NCBI RefSeq assembly: GCF_014697355.1
Contig: NZ_JACJRQ010000055.1
Span: 1 to 46,407 of the forward strand
DNA: 46,407 nt
Direction: 5' to 3'
DNA from: Nostoc calcicola FACHB-3891
GTDB lineage: Bacteria > Cyanobacteriota > Cyanobacteriia > Cyanobacteriales > Nostocaceae
Positions 25,158-34,082 of this stretch are shown here, in pieces; the stretch's first letter is position 1, and each line of letters opens with the position of its first letter. The translations under genes were made by a program, and so were the position numbers. The notes below the pieces were generated by a model that worked only from the letters and a program-made list of their open reading frames with translations, did not search any database and was not told the origin of the DNA.

Positions 25158-25189
25158 AATATGCTGTTTCTGCATATTGTAGCGGCTAC
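25158..25189. promoter_or_regulatory. paired palindromes in a divergent promoter (candidate XRE operator)
   Basis: Two adjacent perfect inverted repeats lie between the divergent starts: AATATGC tgtttct GCATATT (25158-25178) and GTAGC g GCTAC (25179-25189). They occupy the only space for both promoters, as expected for autoregulation by the XRE protein at 25204. Confidence 0.55.
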
Positions 25190-25203
25190 TGTAGCCTCTC
25201 AAC

Positions 25204-25464
25204 ATGGGAGGTTCCATTTACTCGGTCAGATACCAAGCTTTTCTCAAGCGATTGCGTCAAGCTCGGGAAGAAGCTAATTTGACACAAGTAGAAGTCGCCA
25301 AAAAGCTCAATCAGCCACAGTCCTATGTTTCACGGTGCGAGTCCGGCGAAAGGCGAGTAGATGTGGTAGAACTAACCGACTTTGCAATGATTTACAAAAA
25401 ACCTTTAGATTTCTTTGTTAATTTTCAGTTTGAACCTGAAAGCAGCTCCGACACGCCACACTGA
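25204..25464 (+). CDS. XRE-family helix-turn-helix regulator
   Basis: An 86-residue protein, a single HTH_XRE domain at about 12-68 (LKRLRQAREEANLTQVEVAK ... QPQSYVSRCESGERRVDVVEL), with the recognition helix QSYVSRCE intact. Size and divergence from the DUF559-type gene, with two palindromes between them, suggest a local repressor. No clear ribosome site precedes the ATG, so translation may be leaderless or from a very short leader. Confidence 0.85.
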   Translation: MGGSIYSVRYQAFLKRLRQAREEANLTQVEVAKKLNQPQSYVSRCESGERRVDVVELTDFAMIYKKPLDFFVNFQFEPESSSDTPH

Positions 25465-25644
25465 GGGAGATCTAAAAATCAAATGAACAGCCGTCGCTTT
25501 CGTCCTGAAGGCTACCGCAGCAAAATATCGTGGTTTTAGTAAAAATATCCTTGATACGGCTGTTGATTTTATTACTTTTAGATGCTTGAGTATCTCTACT
25601 TCCAAGAGGGTTCTATCAGCAGCGGAACTGCCATAATTCAATAA

Positions 25645-27735
25645 TTACGTAACGCTTTGCAACCTTGCAATTAACTGTTGCCGCTCCTGGGGGGTTAACT
25701 GTATTGCCATCTGTACCAATTCATTCACCCCTAAATTCAACGGCAGACTTTGGCTTTGCTGGTCACAAGGAGCAAATAAGCGCTGGGAGATCGCTTCTTC
25801 AATTGGTCGTCGTTTTTCTATAGGAGTACAACGTTCGTACATCTGGCGCAAGGTTTCTACTGAATGAGCCATTGCGTAAGCCAATGACCTCAATTCAAGG
25901 TCAGACAAACCAACTTTCAGACCCCAAGTCGCCCAAACATAACGCATCATATGTGGTGAAATGCGCTTTTTAATAAAACGGTGGGAGACAGTTTCAAAGA
26001 TCCTTGCAAAGGCAGAAGGGCTAGCTGGTATGCCGTGTTTTGGCACTACAAATACGTATCCCCAAGCCCAAAGTGCTGACTGACTGTTACTTGGCAGGCA
26101 ACAAGCATCCATTGGATTAAATTCTATCCGTCCATTGCTCAACCACCTGCCTCGACGACCTTGGAACTCTGGTTGCCACCAGTCATATAAGAGTTGATTT
26201 TTATATCCTTCGACTATCCACCATCCATATAAAAATCGCTCAATATAATCGTAAAAACAATAGCCATCGTCAAATTCCCGGTTAGGAATAATAATTGACT
26301 GCGCCCCATATTTTTTCATAGTTTTATATTTGTTTGTGGAGAGTACCCAAATTCCTTTGGGGTAGTACTGATTGTCGTGGTTATAGGTAAAGTAAAGGTA
26401 ATTATCCGCCACCATCCCGTTTTTGCCACGTTCCCGTTGATTATCTGGAGGCAGGGGTTGATATAGTCCATCGGGTGGAATATCTTTTGGTCGTTCAATT
26501 GGACAGGACAAGGCAATTTTTAACTTTCGATATTCTTCTTGGCGTCGAGCTGGTAAATAAGTCAACACTGCCCACTTCAAATAAGATTGAAAACTAAAAG
26601 CAATTGATAAGCTTTGGCGAAATTCCCCGCGTTTATTTCTGGGTCTGCACTCCAAGCGCAACGGTTCAACAATTTTTTCTTGAATTAGCTGTAGTGCTGT
26701 TTGTCCTGGAGGGACATCTGGCCACTTTTTACTCCAATCGGAAACAGAATGCTTATTATTACGCCATGACTCTAATTCTAGTGACACTTCTTTGAAACGA
26801 TTATCAATGGTGCTAAAAAGAGGAATTGCTCGATAATCCGAATCATTTTCAACTTCTTGGGCATACAAGAATTTGGCAATTGTGACAATAGCATTCAGCT
26901 TGCCGATTTGTGTATGTGGGCTAATAGAGGAGTTAAAATCTTTCAAAAATTGAAAGTAACTACACAGAAAGTGTTCCAAAGCTTTTTTGTGATGTTTCCA
27001 CAGTTTCTTCTGCTGTGAAACTGTCAAAGTCTCTAACTGTTCTTCTGTAACTAGGGGAACAATTAATTCTAAGCTTAACTCTTCAAGTGGCACTTTTTGG
27101 AAGCGATGAAGAAAACCCAGAAACAGCCTAATATTCTTCATATATTCATCAGCTGTAGACTTTTCTACTGGCTGAATGATTCTTCCTGGGTAATAAGATT
27201 CTGTTAGATATGCATACAATTCATCTAGTTTAGCTCGCAGAGCCGGCGGTGTTTCTTGAGGTTTGAGAAGATATTTACGATAAGTACCTTGACGCTCTGT
27301 AAGTTTACTACTGGAAGTAGAACCATGCTGAGTTCGCATAGATGGACTACACTCTAACTTGAGTTTGGCTCTCCGAGAACCAGGCCACCAAATCTGTTGT
27401 GCTGCCCAATTTAAAAATTGTTCAATTCGACTGCCATAAGTATTACGACTGTGCTTAGACACATTGTTTTTTTCAAAAGCCGACTGTAGTGCCTGCCGCA
27501 TATGAAGAAGTTTATTAATTGGCAAGGTCTTCATATACTTTTTGGCTGATTCTACTTCATCGGCAGTCATCTTTCGCGCACAATCAGTTCTAACGTAGCC
27601 AAATTCCGGAAGTAAATGATGTAGAAGAGCAGTTCGTAGTTCATTGAGGATAGTATGAGATTTCTCAGCCTTGCTGACATTAATCTCTTCTACATACATG
27701 TAATATACTTCCAATAAGTTGTTGGGACCTTCCAT
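25645..27735 (-). CDS. large tyrosine recombinase (about 700 aa)
   Basis: A 696-residue protein with a tyrosine-recombinase catalytic domain at its C-terminal end. Arg397/398 (LPARRQEE), His595 and Arg598 (PHMMR), His624 and Tyr633 (AMAHSVETLRQMYE) form the R-H-R-H-Y set. The ~390 residues before the first catalytic Arg are far longer than in Xer/lambda integrases and likely include two core-binding-type helical modules; a ~190-residue insert lies between the first Arg and His595. AGGAG 11 bases before ATG 27735 supports the start. A terminal LTPQERQQLIARLQ helix is typical of small DNA-associated proteins in this phylum. It probably mobilises or resolves this segment. Confidence 0.85.
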   Translation of the reverse strand: MEGPNNLLEVYYMYVEEINVSKAEKSHTILNELRTALLHHLLPEFGYVRTDCARKMTADEVESAKKYMKTLPINKLLHMRQALQSAFEKNNVSKHSRNTYGSRIEQFLNWAAQQIWWPGSRRAKLKLECSPSMRTQHGSTSSSKLTERQGTYRKYLLKPQETPPALRAKLDELYAYLTESYYPGRIIQPVEKSTADEYMKNIRLFLGFLHRFQKVPLEELSLELIVPLVTEEQLETLTVSQQKKLWKHHKKALEHFLCSYFQFLKDFNSSISPHTQIGKLNAIVTIAKFLYAQEVENDSDYRAIPLFSTIDNRFKEVSLELESWRNNKHSVSDWSKKWPDVPPGQTALQLIQEKIVEPLRLECRPRNKRGEFRQSLSIAFSFQSYLKWAVLTYLPARRQEEYRKLKIALSCPIERPKDIPPDGLYQPLPPDNQRERGKNGMVADNYLYFTYNHDNQYYPKGIWVLSTNKYKTMKKYGAQSIIIPNREFDDGYCFYDYIERFLYGWWIVEGYKNQLLYDWWQPEFQGRRGRWLSNGRIEFNPMDACCLPSNSQSALWAWGYVFVVPKHGIPASPSAFARIFETVSHRFIKKRISPHMMRYVWATWGLKVGLSDLELRSLAYAMAHSVETLRQMYERCTPIEKRRPIEEAISQRLFAPCDQQSQSLPLNLGVNELVQMAIQLTPQERQQLIARLQSVT

Positions 27736-28159
27736 AATAAATATTTCTCCTGTTTGACTTTGGGGATAACTTTTAATTGAGGTCTTATGTAAAACTTAAG
27801 TAGGCAATAGATTTACTTGGCAGAATTTTGGCAGTTGATTAGTTATTTATTATTAAAACCCATTGTGAATGTTGAACTGACGTTTTTTTATACCAGTACA
27901 CAGGTTTGATGTATATAGTCTGAAAGCACTGGTACACCTGATGTTCTGAGATTTTGGGTGCGGTTTATCTAATAAATAAACAAAAGTATTTCAATAAATA
28001 ATCGGTCTTAAATAAATCCTAAACATCTTGTTTAACTCGTTTATTAATCAATTAATTATGCTCGTTAATGATTGAAAATTGGGGAGTTAGGACTGATTAG
28101 CTATTATTGAAAAGCTCGCGATGCTTAATTATTAACTATCAGCCAGCTACACTCAGTGT
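27736..28159. other. AT-rich intergenic region between the large recombinase and the RHH gene
   Basis: A 424-bp stretch with no gene. It contains an inverted ACCAGT ... ACTGGT pair with neighbouring ACACAGG/ACACCTG (27893-27940), which could be binding sites of the adjacent recombinase, and several AATAAATAA-type runs. Confidence 0.45.
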
Positions 28160-28441
28160 TCAATCAGAATTATCTACCTCGATTATTTGGATAATATGCC
28201 TACCTATTCGCTCTATGAATTCACTTCTGGAAATCATATAAGTACGGCTTAAATTGTCCAATCCGTCTATTGCAGTTGGGGTTAAGCTAACAGAAACAAT
28301 CTTTTTTAGCTCATCATAAGCTTCTGGTTGTCCTCGAAGTGATTTCAATCCTTGACGGATAATCTTTTTCTCTCGTGGTTCACGGATTCTACTCTTTTGG
28401 CTTTTAGGTCTCCCAGGTTTTTTTCTCAGATTTTTTTGCAT
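28160..28441 (-). CDS. ribbon-helix-helix-type regulator
   Basis: A 93-residue protein. A very basic N-terminal arm (NLRKKPGRPKSQKSRIREPREKK split across residues 3-27) is followed by a CopG-like ribbon-helix-helix at about 46-85 (KKIVSVSLTPTAIDGLDNLS ... ISRSEFIERIGRHI). Proteins of this size and fold repress plasmid copy-control or mobilisation genes. Two perfect inverted repeats stand immediately before its start codon, suggesting it controls itself. Confidence 0.75.
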   Translation of the reverse strand: MQKNLRKKPGRPKSQKSRIREPREKKIIRQGLKSLRGQPEAYDELKKIVSVSLTPTAIDGLDNLSRTYMISRSEFIERIGRHIIQIIEVDNSD

Positions 28442-28464
28442 CTTTTTGATTTAAAGAGAAGTTG

Positions 28465-28521
28465 AGTGACCAAAAAATGGTCACTGTTCATCATCATGAA
28501 ATTTGGAAAAACATTTCATGA
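28465..28521. promoter_or_regulatory. two perfect inverted repeats upstream of the RHH gene
   Basis: AGTGACCA aaaaa TGGTCACT (28465-28485) and TCATGAAAT ttggaaaaac ATTTCATGA (28494-28521) lie 24-80 bp before the start at 28441. Position and perfect symmetry fit operators bound by the adjacent small DNA-binding protein. Confidence 0.55.
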
Positions 28522-28529
28522 AAACAACT

Positions 28530-28563
28530 AAAAAAGCCACCGAAATTAATTTATCGGTGGCTT
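28530..28563 (-). terminator. rho-independent terminator, minus strand
   Basis: A perfect 10-bp stem, AAGCCACCGA with TCGGTGGCTT, and read on the minus strand it runs into TTTTTT. It would stop transcription coming from above 28.6 kb before the RHH promoter region. Confidence 0.7.
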
Positions 28564-28681
28564 CCTTTCAGAATGACCTATTAGTTTGGCAGGGGTGTTA
28601 TCTACTTTTATCTATTATATGGAATTTGACTCAGTTGACAATATAGAAATCATATTTGATTTTTGAAATGATTTTCGTAGT

Positions 28682-28711
28682 TGGGGAGTGGGGAGTAGGG
28701 AGTAGGGAATT
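28682..28711. repeat. short tandem heptamer repeat
   Basis: Consecutive GGGGAGT/AGGGAGT units followed by AGGGAATTAGGG. This is the class of short tandemly repeated repetitive sequence typical of heterocyst-forming cyanobacteria. Confidence 0.7.
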
Positions 28712-28822
28712 AGGGCTGGAGGCTTTTCGAGTTATACGGAATTTTTTCAGAAATCAAATCATAGTCCTATATATTTAGTCAACTCAGATATTGGAACTGG
28801 CAAGCGAGTTCGCCCCTTGAAT

Positions 28823-28863
28823 ACAATATCATGGCACTGGGCTGCCCAGTACCATGATATTGT
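28823..28863. repeat. 41-bp near-perfect palindrome
   Basis: Twenty-base arms around a single central T: the left arm begins ACAATATCATGG and ends ACTGGGC, and the right arm is its complement with one mismatch. It can form a very stable hairpin or cruciform; no T-run follows on either strand, so simple termination is unlikely. Confidence 0.8.
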
Positions 28864-29068
28864 CATTTTCTGTCACTTCTCAGACTACAAAAATCTGCTG
28901 ACTGGGAAGTAGCTTCAAAAGAATGCGATTTTTAGATGATTTTCAATCAGCTGCCGTTACTTTGCCTGATAATTATCACTAGATAAACGCGAAATCACGA
29001 ATGACAATACTAGTGTATTTTAATACTAAAAATTCCTATACGGAATCGATAATTGGGAGGTAGTTCTT

Positions 29069-29158
29069 ATGAGACTGCTGCTAGGGGAGCAGTATCTCCT
29101 GGCGATACCATCTTCGATAGCTGCTTTATACATCGCAGTATTGAAAGCGCCTCATTGA
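29069..29158 (+). CDS. possible 29-residue membrane peptide
   Basis: ATG 29069 is preceded by GGGAGG with an 8-base spacer, the best ribosome site in this region. The product has a short basic start (MRLLLGEQ), one hydrophobic stretch (YLLAIPSSIAALYIAVL) and ends KAPH. It could be a real small membrane peptide or the start of a frameshifted gene continuing to about 29456. Confidence 0.3.
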   Translation: MRLLLGEQYLLAIPSSIAALYIAVLKAPH

Positions 29159-29817
29159 GTCAAAGCGCGTAACTTTTGGAATCACTACTCATTTGACACC
29201 ACGAACGCTTCATCAGAAAAAATTTTTGCTCGGTTGGTTAGTTCAGCAATTATCGAACAAGCTGCTGTTATACCAATGTCAAAGCAATGGTTTTACTCTT
29301 GCATTACACGAATTAGCCCAAAGGTGGAACAGGCAATTGAAACTGGTTCTACCTCAGCCAATGCCTCATGGCTTTTGTAAAAATTTGGGTCGAGGGGGAG
29401 TACGGTATTACAACGTTGTCAATAAATTTATTTCAAAAGTGCGGAATTTGCTTTGATCTTTTTGTAGTTAGATAGTTTACTTAGTAATAAATAATCTAAA
29501 AATTGTCTAGACAAATATATATTTTTTTAAAAAATTTCTATTTTGATAATTTTTAATGATTTTTTATGCAAAAATAATTTCTATGTTTACAGGAAAGAAT
29601 ATGATAAGTTTTATATTGGTTACATCTAGAAGTTTGACCAAAGTTTTAAAAATATCTAATCCTTGATAAATCTGCCTAAAAAATTAATATATAGTTTTGG
29701 ATAAACAAGTGAATAAGCAGTTTAAATATTTTTCTTCATAGTAGATGCCCCTTTAAAAACGGCTGATTCCAAAAAATATTTGTCACACAAAATATAAATT
29801 TATAAGCATTAAATAAT

Positions 29818-31611
29818 ATGGAAGATTTTCGGCTGAAAAAAATTGTGACTGTCTTTGCTGTAGCAGTAGTTTGTATTCCCCAAAAAGCACTTGCTGGTTT
29901 GTATGAGTCAGCAAGTTGGACAGCGCATTCCTTTTATGCTGGAAGAATGGTAGGGTTACCAGCACCAGGTATTGGAGGTCTGCAAATAGAGATTGGTTCA
30001 CAATTTGTGTTAGCTCCTTCAGATATTGTCTATAGCAATGGTTATCTTCGAGCTAACTACAAAGGAACGTCGTTAACAGTACCTATTAGTCAGGTAGAGC
30101 TAAATGAGTCTGTTGCTTTAGTTCAAAGTGGAAGGGAAACAGTATTTCAAACATCTCTAGATAGCCTTGCTGGAGGTAGTACCCTTTACCAAAGCGAGTC
30201 TCTACAGAAGAACACAGTGTTCCTTGCAAAATTATTTGGAATAGCAGATTTAGAATTTGCAGCAATGGTTCAGGGAAGAATTCCCATACCAAAGGATGAA
30301 CCAACGCATCCCTATAACTTGGCTTTACAGTTACTAGACACAAAAGATGTGTATGCATCTTTGCCGACGTTATGGAAAACACCACCATCTGACTGGCCAC
30401 AGCTTTTTCTGTCTTTTACTTCTTCTACACCCGGTCTTGTGCAGATGGAAGCCAAGCCCCAAGTATTCTTCCGTTCTCCAGATGGTCACCCCGTGCAAGT
30501 AAGTGACTCTGTTCAGGTTTTAGGAGAACGCCCCTATACGTTGTTAATGCAAGATGTTAAGAAAAGCCCCAATACCTACCGCTCCTTCTTACCAGCTGTA
30601 GATCGAGCTGCATCTGTGACCGCTGCTTTGGGCATTATCAGAGCAGGTTGTCAACAACCAAGAAGTTGTCGGCAATTGCTGGCTGAACCCCAAAAGAACG
30701 AACTGACAAAGGTGAGGGAAGACTATCGCAACTTTGAATTGAGACTGAAGAAGACTAGTGAAATAATACCTCAAAATTTACAAAATTTGAGTATCCGTTG
30801 GGACGAACTCAGTCTTCAACCCTTCAATGCAGGACAAAACGACCAAGCTTGGGGTGCCGCTTACGACGCTGTTCAACAAAACATGGATTATACTTACAAG
30901 CTTTTAAAATTCGTTTACGATGCAAAGCAACAAGGTATAAAAGCTGATGAAAAAACTCTTAATCAAAGAATAGCTTTGTTTGATAAATCATGGGAGTTAG
31001 CGGCACAACAGTTTCTATATTACACAGTTCCAAATAATGCACAATTGCAAGCCGCTTTAGCCGTTGTTCTTATTCAGACTAAGGGTGACGAAAATCTACA
31101 AAAAGCGATTAATGTTTTGGATCAGGCTGTTAAACTTTCAGCGAATGCTCAACCAGGCGATATGATTGATGTTGCGAAGATGGGTTTGTATGTAGGAAAT
31201 TTCATTTCTATATATAAAGATGAGAAACTAGGAAAACAAATTACAGAAAAAATGAAAAAGGATCTGATCTATGCACAGATAAAAGCCTATAAGGATGTTG
31301 ATTCTTATTTAACAACTTGTATGAAATCAATAGCAAGCTGCTCTACAGAAGATTTACTCTCATGGGAGGCTGATACGGTGAAAGCTGGTCTTTACTCTCC
31401 TTTAACTGGTGTTGTTTTAGAATATTTGAAAGCGGGAGATGTAGCTTGGCTATATGGAAGGTTCTCTTATCTTGTAGGTATCAAGGAACCGAAATGGCAG
31501 CAGGATCGTTTAAGGCTTTTATCATCCTATGTTCGGCTAGCAAGTAAAGAGCATCAAAAAGAATTAGCAAGACTAGAAGAAGATTTACGAAAAGGAGTTG
31601 CATCTAACTGA
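29818..31611 (+). CDS. secreted/periplasmic protein of unknown function
   Basis: A 597-residue protein with a clear signal peptide: basic MEDFRLKK, hydrophobic IVTVFAVAVVCIP, then an ALA cleavage site near residue 26. The mature part begins with a beta-rich segment (residues 27-125), a middle region with beta strands and Pro-rich stretches, and a helical C-terminal half (about 300-597) with two Cys pairs (CQQPRSC, and CMKSIASC) suited to disulfides in an oxidising compartment. No domain recognised. It is monocistronic, faces the NB-ARC gene tail-to-tail 62 bp apart, and is the only exported product on the plasmid, so it may act at the cell envelope. Confidence 0.75.
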   Translation: MEDFRLKKIVTVFAVAVVCIPQKALAGLYESASWTAHSFYAGRMVGLPAPGIGGLQIEIGSQFVLAPSDIVYSNGYLRANYKGTSLTVPISQVELNESVALVQSGRETVFQTSLDSLAGGSTLYQSESLQKNTVFLAKLFGIADLEFAAMVQGRIPIPKDEPTHPYNLALQLLDTKDVYASLPTLWKTPPSDWPQLFLSFTSSTPGLVQMEAKPQVFFRSPDGHPVQVSDSVQVLGERPYTLLMQDVKKSPNTYRSFLPAVDRAASVTAALGIIRAGCQQPRSCRQLLAEPQKNELTKVREDYRNFELRLKKTSEIIPQNLQNLSIRWDELSLQPFNAGQNDQAWGAAYDAVQQNMDYTYKLLKFVYDAKQQGIKADEKTLNQRIALFDKSWELAAQQFLYYTVPNNAQLQAALAVVLIQTKGDENLQKAINVLDQAVKLSANAQPGDMIDVAKMGLYVGNFISIYKDEKLGKQITEKMKKDLIYAQIKAYKDVDSYLTTCMKSIASCSTEDLLSWEADTVKAGLYSPLTGVVLEYLKAGDVAWLYGRFSYLVGIKEPKWQQDRLRLLSSYVRLASKEHQKELARLEEDLRKGVASN

Positions 31612-31673
31612 TGGCTGCTTTTTAAAGTCTGACTTGTTAATAATGAAGTAAATTAGATGGTTCTGCTTTCTGT

Positions 31674-33620
31674 CTAACGATTTGATTGCCTATCACGACG
31701 AATATTTTCAAGGCTTTTTTTGGTAGAAACAGTGTCAGGATGATTAGAACCTAAGTATACCTCAAGTATTTCTAATGCCTGAACCATAAGAGGCTCTGCC
31801 TTATAGTAGAGACCTCGATGAGCATACAGTACAGCCAAATTATTTAGACTTTGAGCAAAAGCAGGATGGGTTTCCCCTAGTAAATTCTCTCTAAGACTTA
31901 AAGCTTCCTGATGTAAAGATTCAGCCCGATCGTAGAATCCTTGAACAGCATAAACTTCAGCAAGATTGTTGAGACTTTCAGCGATCTGAATAGGGGATAC
32001 CTCTGTGTTTCCCGCAGCAATTAATCTTTTTGTTAGAGTTAAGGAGTTTCTCAAATACTCTTCGGCAAAATGGTATCGTTCCTGGTATAAGTAGAGAGAC
32101 CCTAAGTTGTGCCAAATCTCAGCAATATCTGGATGATTCTCTACAAGATTTTCCCGAATAGTGCACGCCTGCTCAAAGAACTGCTCTGCCTGCCTATACC
32201 AACCCCTAGCTTGATACAGTAAGGCAAAATCATTCAAAATAGCTGCTACATCTAGACTGACTTCTCCAAATAAGTTTCTACTCAATTCCAAAGCTTGTTC
32301 ATAAAGAGGTTCAGCATCTCCATAACGCCCTTGCCGATATAAATTTAGAGCTAAATTGGCAAGGCTAGATGGTGCATCTGGGTGGTTCATTCCTAAACGA
32401 GTATGTAAGATTTCGCAATGCTGCTGGTACCAAAAACCTGCTCTCTCATACAGTCCTTGACTGGCGTAGAACCTACCCAAGCCTTCAAAGGGCCATCTTA
32501 TATCATCATCACCAAGAAAGTTGATTAATATAGAAGTTGCTTCAGCAATATGTAGTATGTAAGGGGAAATATTTGCAACTACACTTCGATTTAGTGTCTT
32601 TGGAACTTGTTTTGCTAAAGCTAGCATTGCTGATGCAAATAAATATTTAATATTGTTGTTTTGAGATAGTTTAGATAATTTCTCTTGCAAAAATTCTCGG
32701 ATCAACTGATGCAGTTGAAATGTTTCTTGTGCTGTACGGTTCAATAAATGCAGTTTCAATAAATTACGTCTAACTGCTTCCAGTTCATTAGAGTCTTGAC
32801 CAGCAACAGTTTGTTCCACTAAAGACCAAGGAATAGGAGCAAGAGCGAATAGGCTCAATAAACAGCTTAATTGTTTAGCTTTATCGCTCAAAGCTTCCCA
32901 ACTTATCTCAAATGCTGCCTTTATGCCTAATTTCGCAGTCATGCCAGGCTCCATCTCTTGCAAAGCTGGCTCAGATATCCGTTTTGCTTGCAACCGTTGC
33001 TGCATTTCTGATAAGGATAAATCGAGATCTCCCGCTAAATAACGACCAACTAGTTCCAATCCCAATGGCAAATAACCCAACCAGTAGCAGAGGGCTTTAG
33101 CAGCCTCTTGTTGCTGCTGCACTCGGTTTTCCCCTACTAATGACTTTAATAGAGCTATAGCAGCAGGTTCGTCTAGTACATTGATTGATACCTGCTTAAA
33201 CGATTGCCCCAACTGCAAGCGGGTTGTAATCAAGACGTTGAAACAAGGTTCAACAGGTGGTAGGTATGGCTCAATCTCTGCATAGTCAGCAACATCATCT
33301 AGCACTATTAATACATTCCCTTCTCTCCAATGACTCCAACAAAAACCAACCTGATCTACTAAGTCCAGCCCGATTGGTAAGTCTAAATTCAAATTTTTTT
33401 GAGCAAAAGTGGTAATTTGAGTACCCACATTAAAGCCTCGCGCCTGCACCCAACATACTCCACCTGGGTAAGACTGTTTATGATAGCGTAGAGCGTATTG
33501 CAACGCTAGTTCAGTTTTACCAATGCCTCCCATACCTGCAATAGCTATAATGCGATCCGATTGCAGCAATTGGGTGTGTAATCGCTTCAGGTCTTCATCT
33601 CGCCCAACAAACTTGATCAC
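31674..33620 (-). CDS. NB-ARC NTPase with C-terminal TPR repeats (NLR-like)
   Basis: A 648-residue STAND ATPase. GTG 33620 is the only start near the family's opening FVGRDEDLKRL. Walker A GMGGIGKT is at 29-36, Walker B VLIVLDDV at 103-110, RNBS-B LITTR at about 130 and the GLPL-like LPLGLEL at about 187, followed by a winged-helix part. From about 385 to the end come roughly six 42-residue tetratricopeptide repeats (for example SLANLALNLYRQGRYGDAEP), the probable sensor or ligand platform. In the same frame upstream, after a single TGA, lies the 132-residue protein at 33684-34082. The intervening peptide (PQNIPRSGVIKFVGR) looks like normal family sequence, so the gene may be a two-part version of a longer protein. 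Confidence 0.9.
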   Translation of the reverse strand: MIKFVGRDEDLKRLHTQLLQSDRIIAIAGMGGIGKTELALQYALRYHKQSYPGGVCWVQARGFNVGTQITTFAQKNLNLDLPIGLDLVDQVGFCWSHWREGNVLIVLDDVADYAEIEPYLPPVEPCFNVLITTRLQLGQSFKQVSINVLDEPAAIALLKSLVGENRVQQQQEAAKALCYWLGYLPLGLELVGRYLAGDLDLSLSEMQQRLQAKRISEPALQEMEPGMTAKLGIKAAFEISWEALSDKAKQLSCLLSLFALAPIPWSLVEQTVAGQDSNELEAVRRNLLKLHLLNRTAQETFQLHQLIREFLQEKLSKLSQNNNIKYLFASAMLALAKQVPKTLNRSVVANISPYILHIAEATSILINFLGDDDIRWPFEGLGRFYASQGLYERAGFWYQQHCEILHTRLGMNHPDAPSSLANLALNLYRQGRYGDAEPLYEQALELSRNLFGEVSLDVAAILNDFALLYQARGWYRQAEQFFEQACTIRENLVENHPDIAEIWHNLGSLYLYQERYHFAEEYLRNSLTLTKRLIAAGNTEVSPIQIAESLNNLAEVYAVQGFYDRAESLHQEALSLRENLLGETHPAFAQSLNNLAVLYAHRGLYYKAEPLMVQALEILEVYLGSNHPDTVSTKKSLENIRRDRQSNR

Positions 33621-33683
33621 ACCGCTCCGAGGAATATTTTGTGGGGGATTTAACTTTACCCGTTCCCGTTCGGGCGACTGTAG

Positions 33684-34082
33684 TCAAAATTGGAAGGTGT
33701 TACCAGTAATAGTATTAGTTCCACCTTTAATATTTATTCCCTGCCAATTCTCAATAGTTTTGACTAATTGCGGTTGCGACTTCACTATCTCTCCCAATGC
33801 TTCAATAGCTGCCCGAATTTCCCGATCTGCCACAGCTTCTTCTTTTATCTTTTCTACCAAAACAGCTTCGCCATAATCCTCTGGCTCTTGTTTGGCTAAT
33901 TGAGGATCTTGTTGAACCCGTTCTATCGCACTTGCTGTTCTTGGAGACTTGTCCTTAAGTAACTTTATAACTTTGCCACCTTGCTCAAACGCTTTAGCAA
34001 CAACAATTTCGCCTGTTTTTTCAAACGTTTTATTTAACAGTAGAGTTACAAGCGCGATCGCACCAGCAGTTAATGGCTCCAT
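33684..34082 (-). CDS. small protein preceding the NB-ARC gene, with N-terminal amphipathic helix and Gly/Asn-rich C-terminal motif
   Basis: A 132-residue protein with an N-terminal hydrophobic helix (PLTAGAIALVTLLLNKTFEK), helical charged middle, and a C-terminus INIKGGTNTITGNTFQF just before TGA. It is in the same frame as the NB-ARC protein 21 codons downstream. Two readings are possible. It may be the N-terminal domain of a full-length NB-ARC-TPR protein cut by a nonsense codon. Or it may be a genuine separate partner, with a membrane-seeking helix in front and an amyloid-like Gly/Asn motif at the end, as in small effectors encoded beside NLRs. The first is simpler; the second fits the genre of this plasmid. 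Confidence 0.7.
   Translation of the reverse strand: MEPLTAGAIALVTLLLNKTFEKTGEIVVAKAFEQGGKVIKLLKDKSPRTASAIERVQQDPQLAKQEPEDYGEAVLVEKIKEEAVADREIRAAIEALGEIVKSQPQLVKTIENWQGINIKGGTNTITGNTFQF

Larger units (their letters stand above)
28564..29817. other. 1.25-kb region with repeats and no clear gene
   Basis: It contains a GGGAGTA-type short tandem repeat (28682-28711), a 41-bp near-perfect palindrome (28823-28863) and one tiny open frame with a strong ribosome site (29069-29158). An open frame near 29145-29456 has protein-like stretches but neither a credible start nor a recognisable product, and may be a gene remnant. The last 350 bp before 29818 are AT-rich leader. Confidence 0.5.

Noticed and set aside
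25152..25217. Longer N-terminus for the DUF3102/DUF559-like protein
   Set aside because: Would overlap the divergent XRE gene and translate through two perfect palindromes that look like operators.
29193..29456. 87-codon open frame starting TTG
   Set aside because: No start or ribosome site; a competing frame in the same stretch is equally protein-like. Treated as possible gene remnant only.
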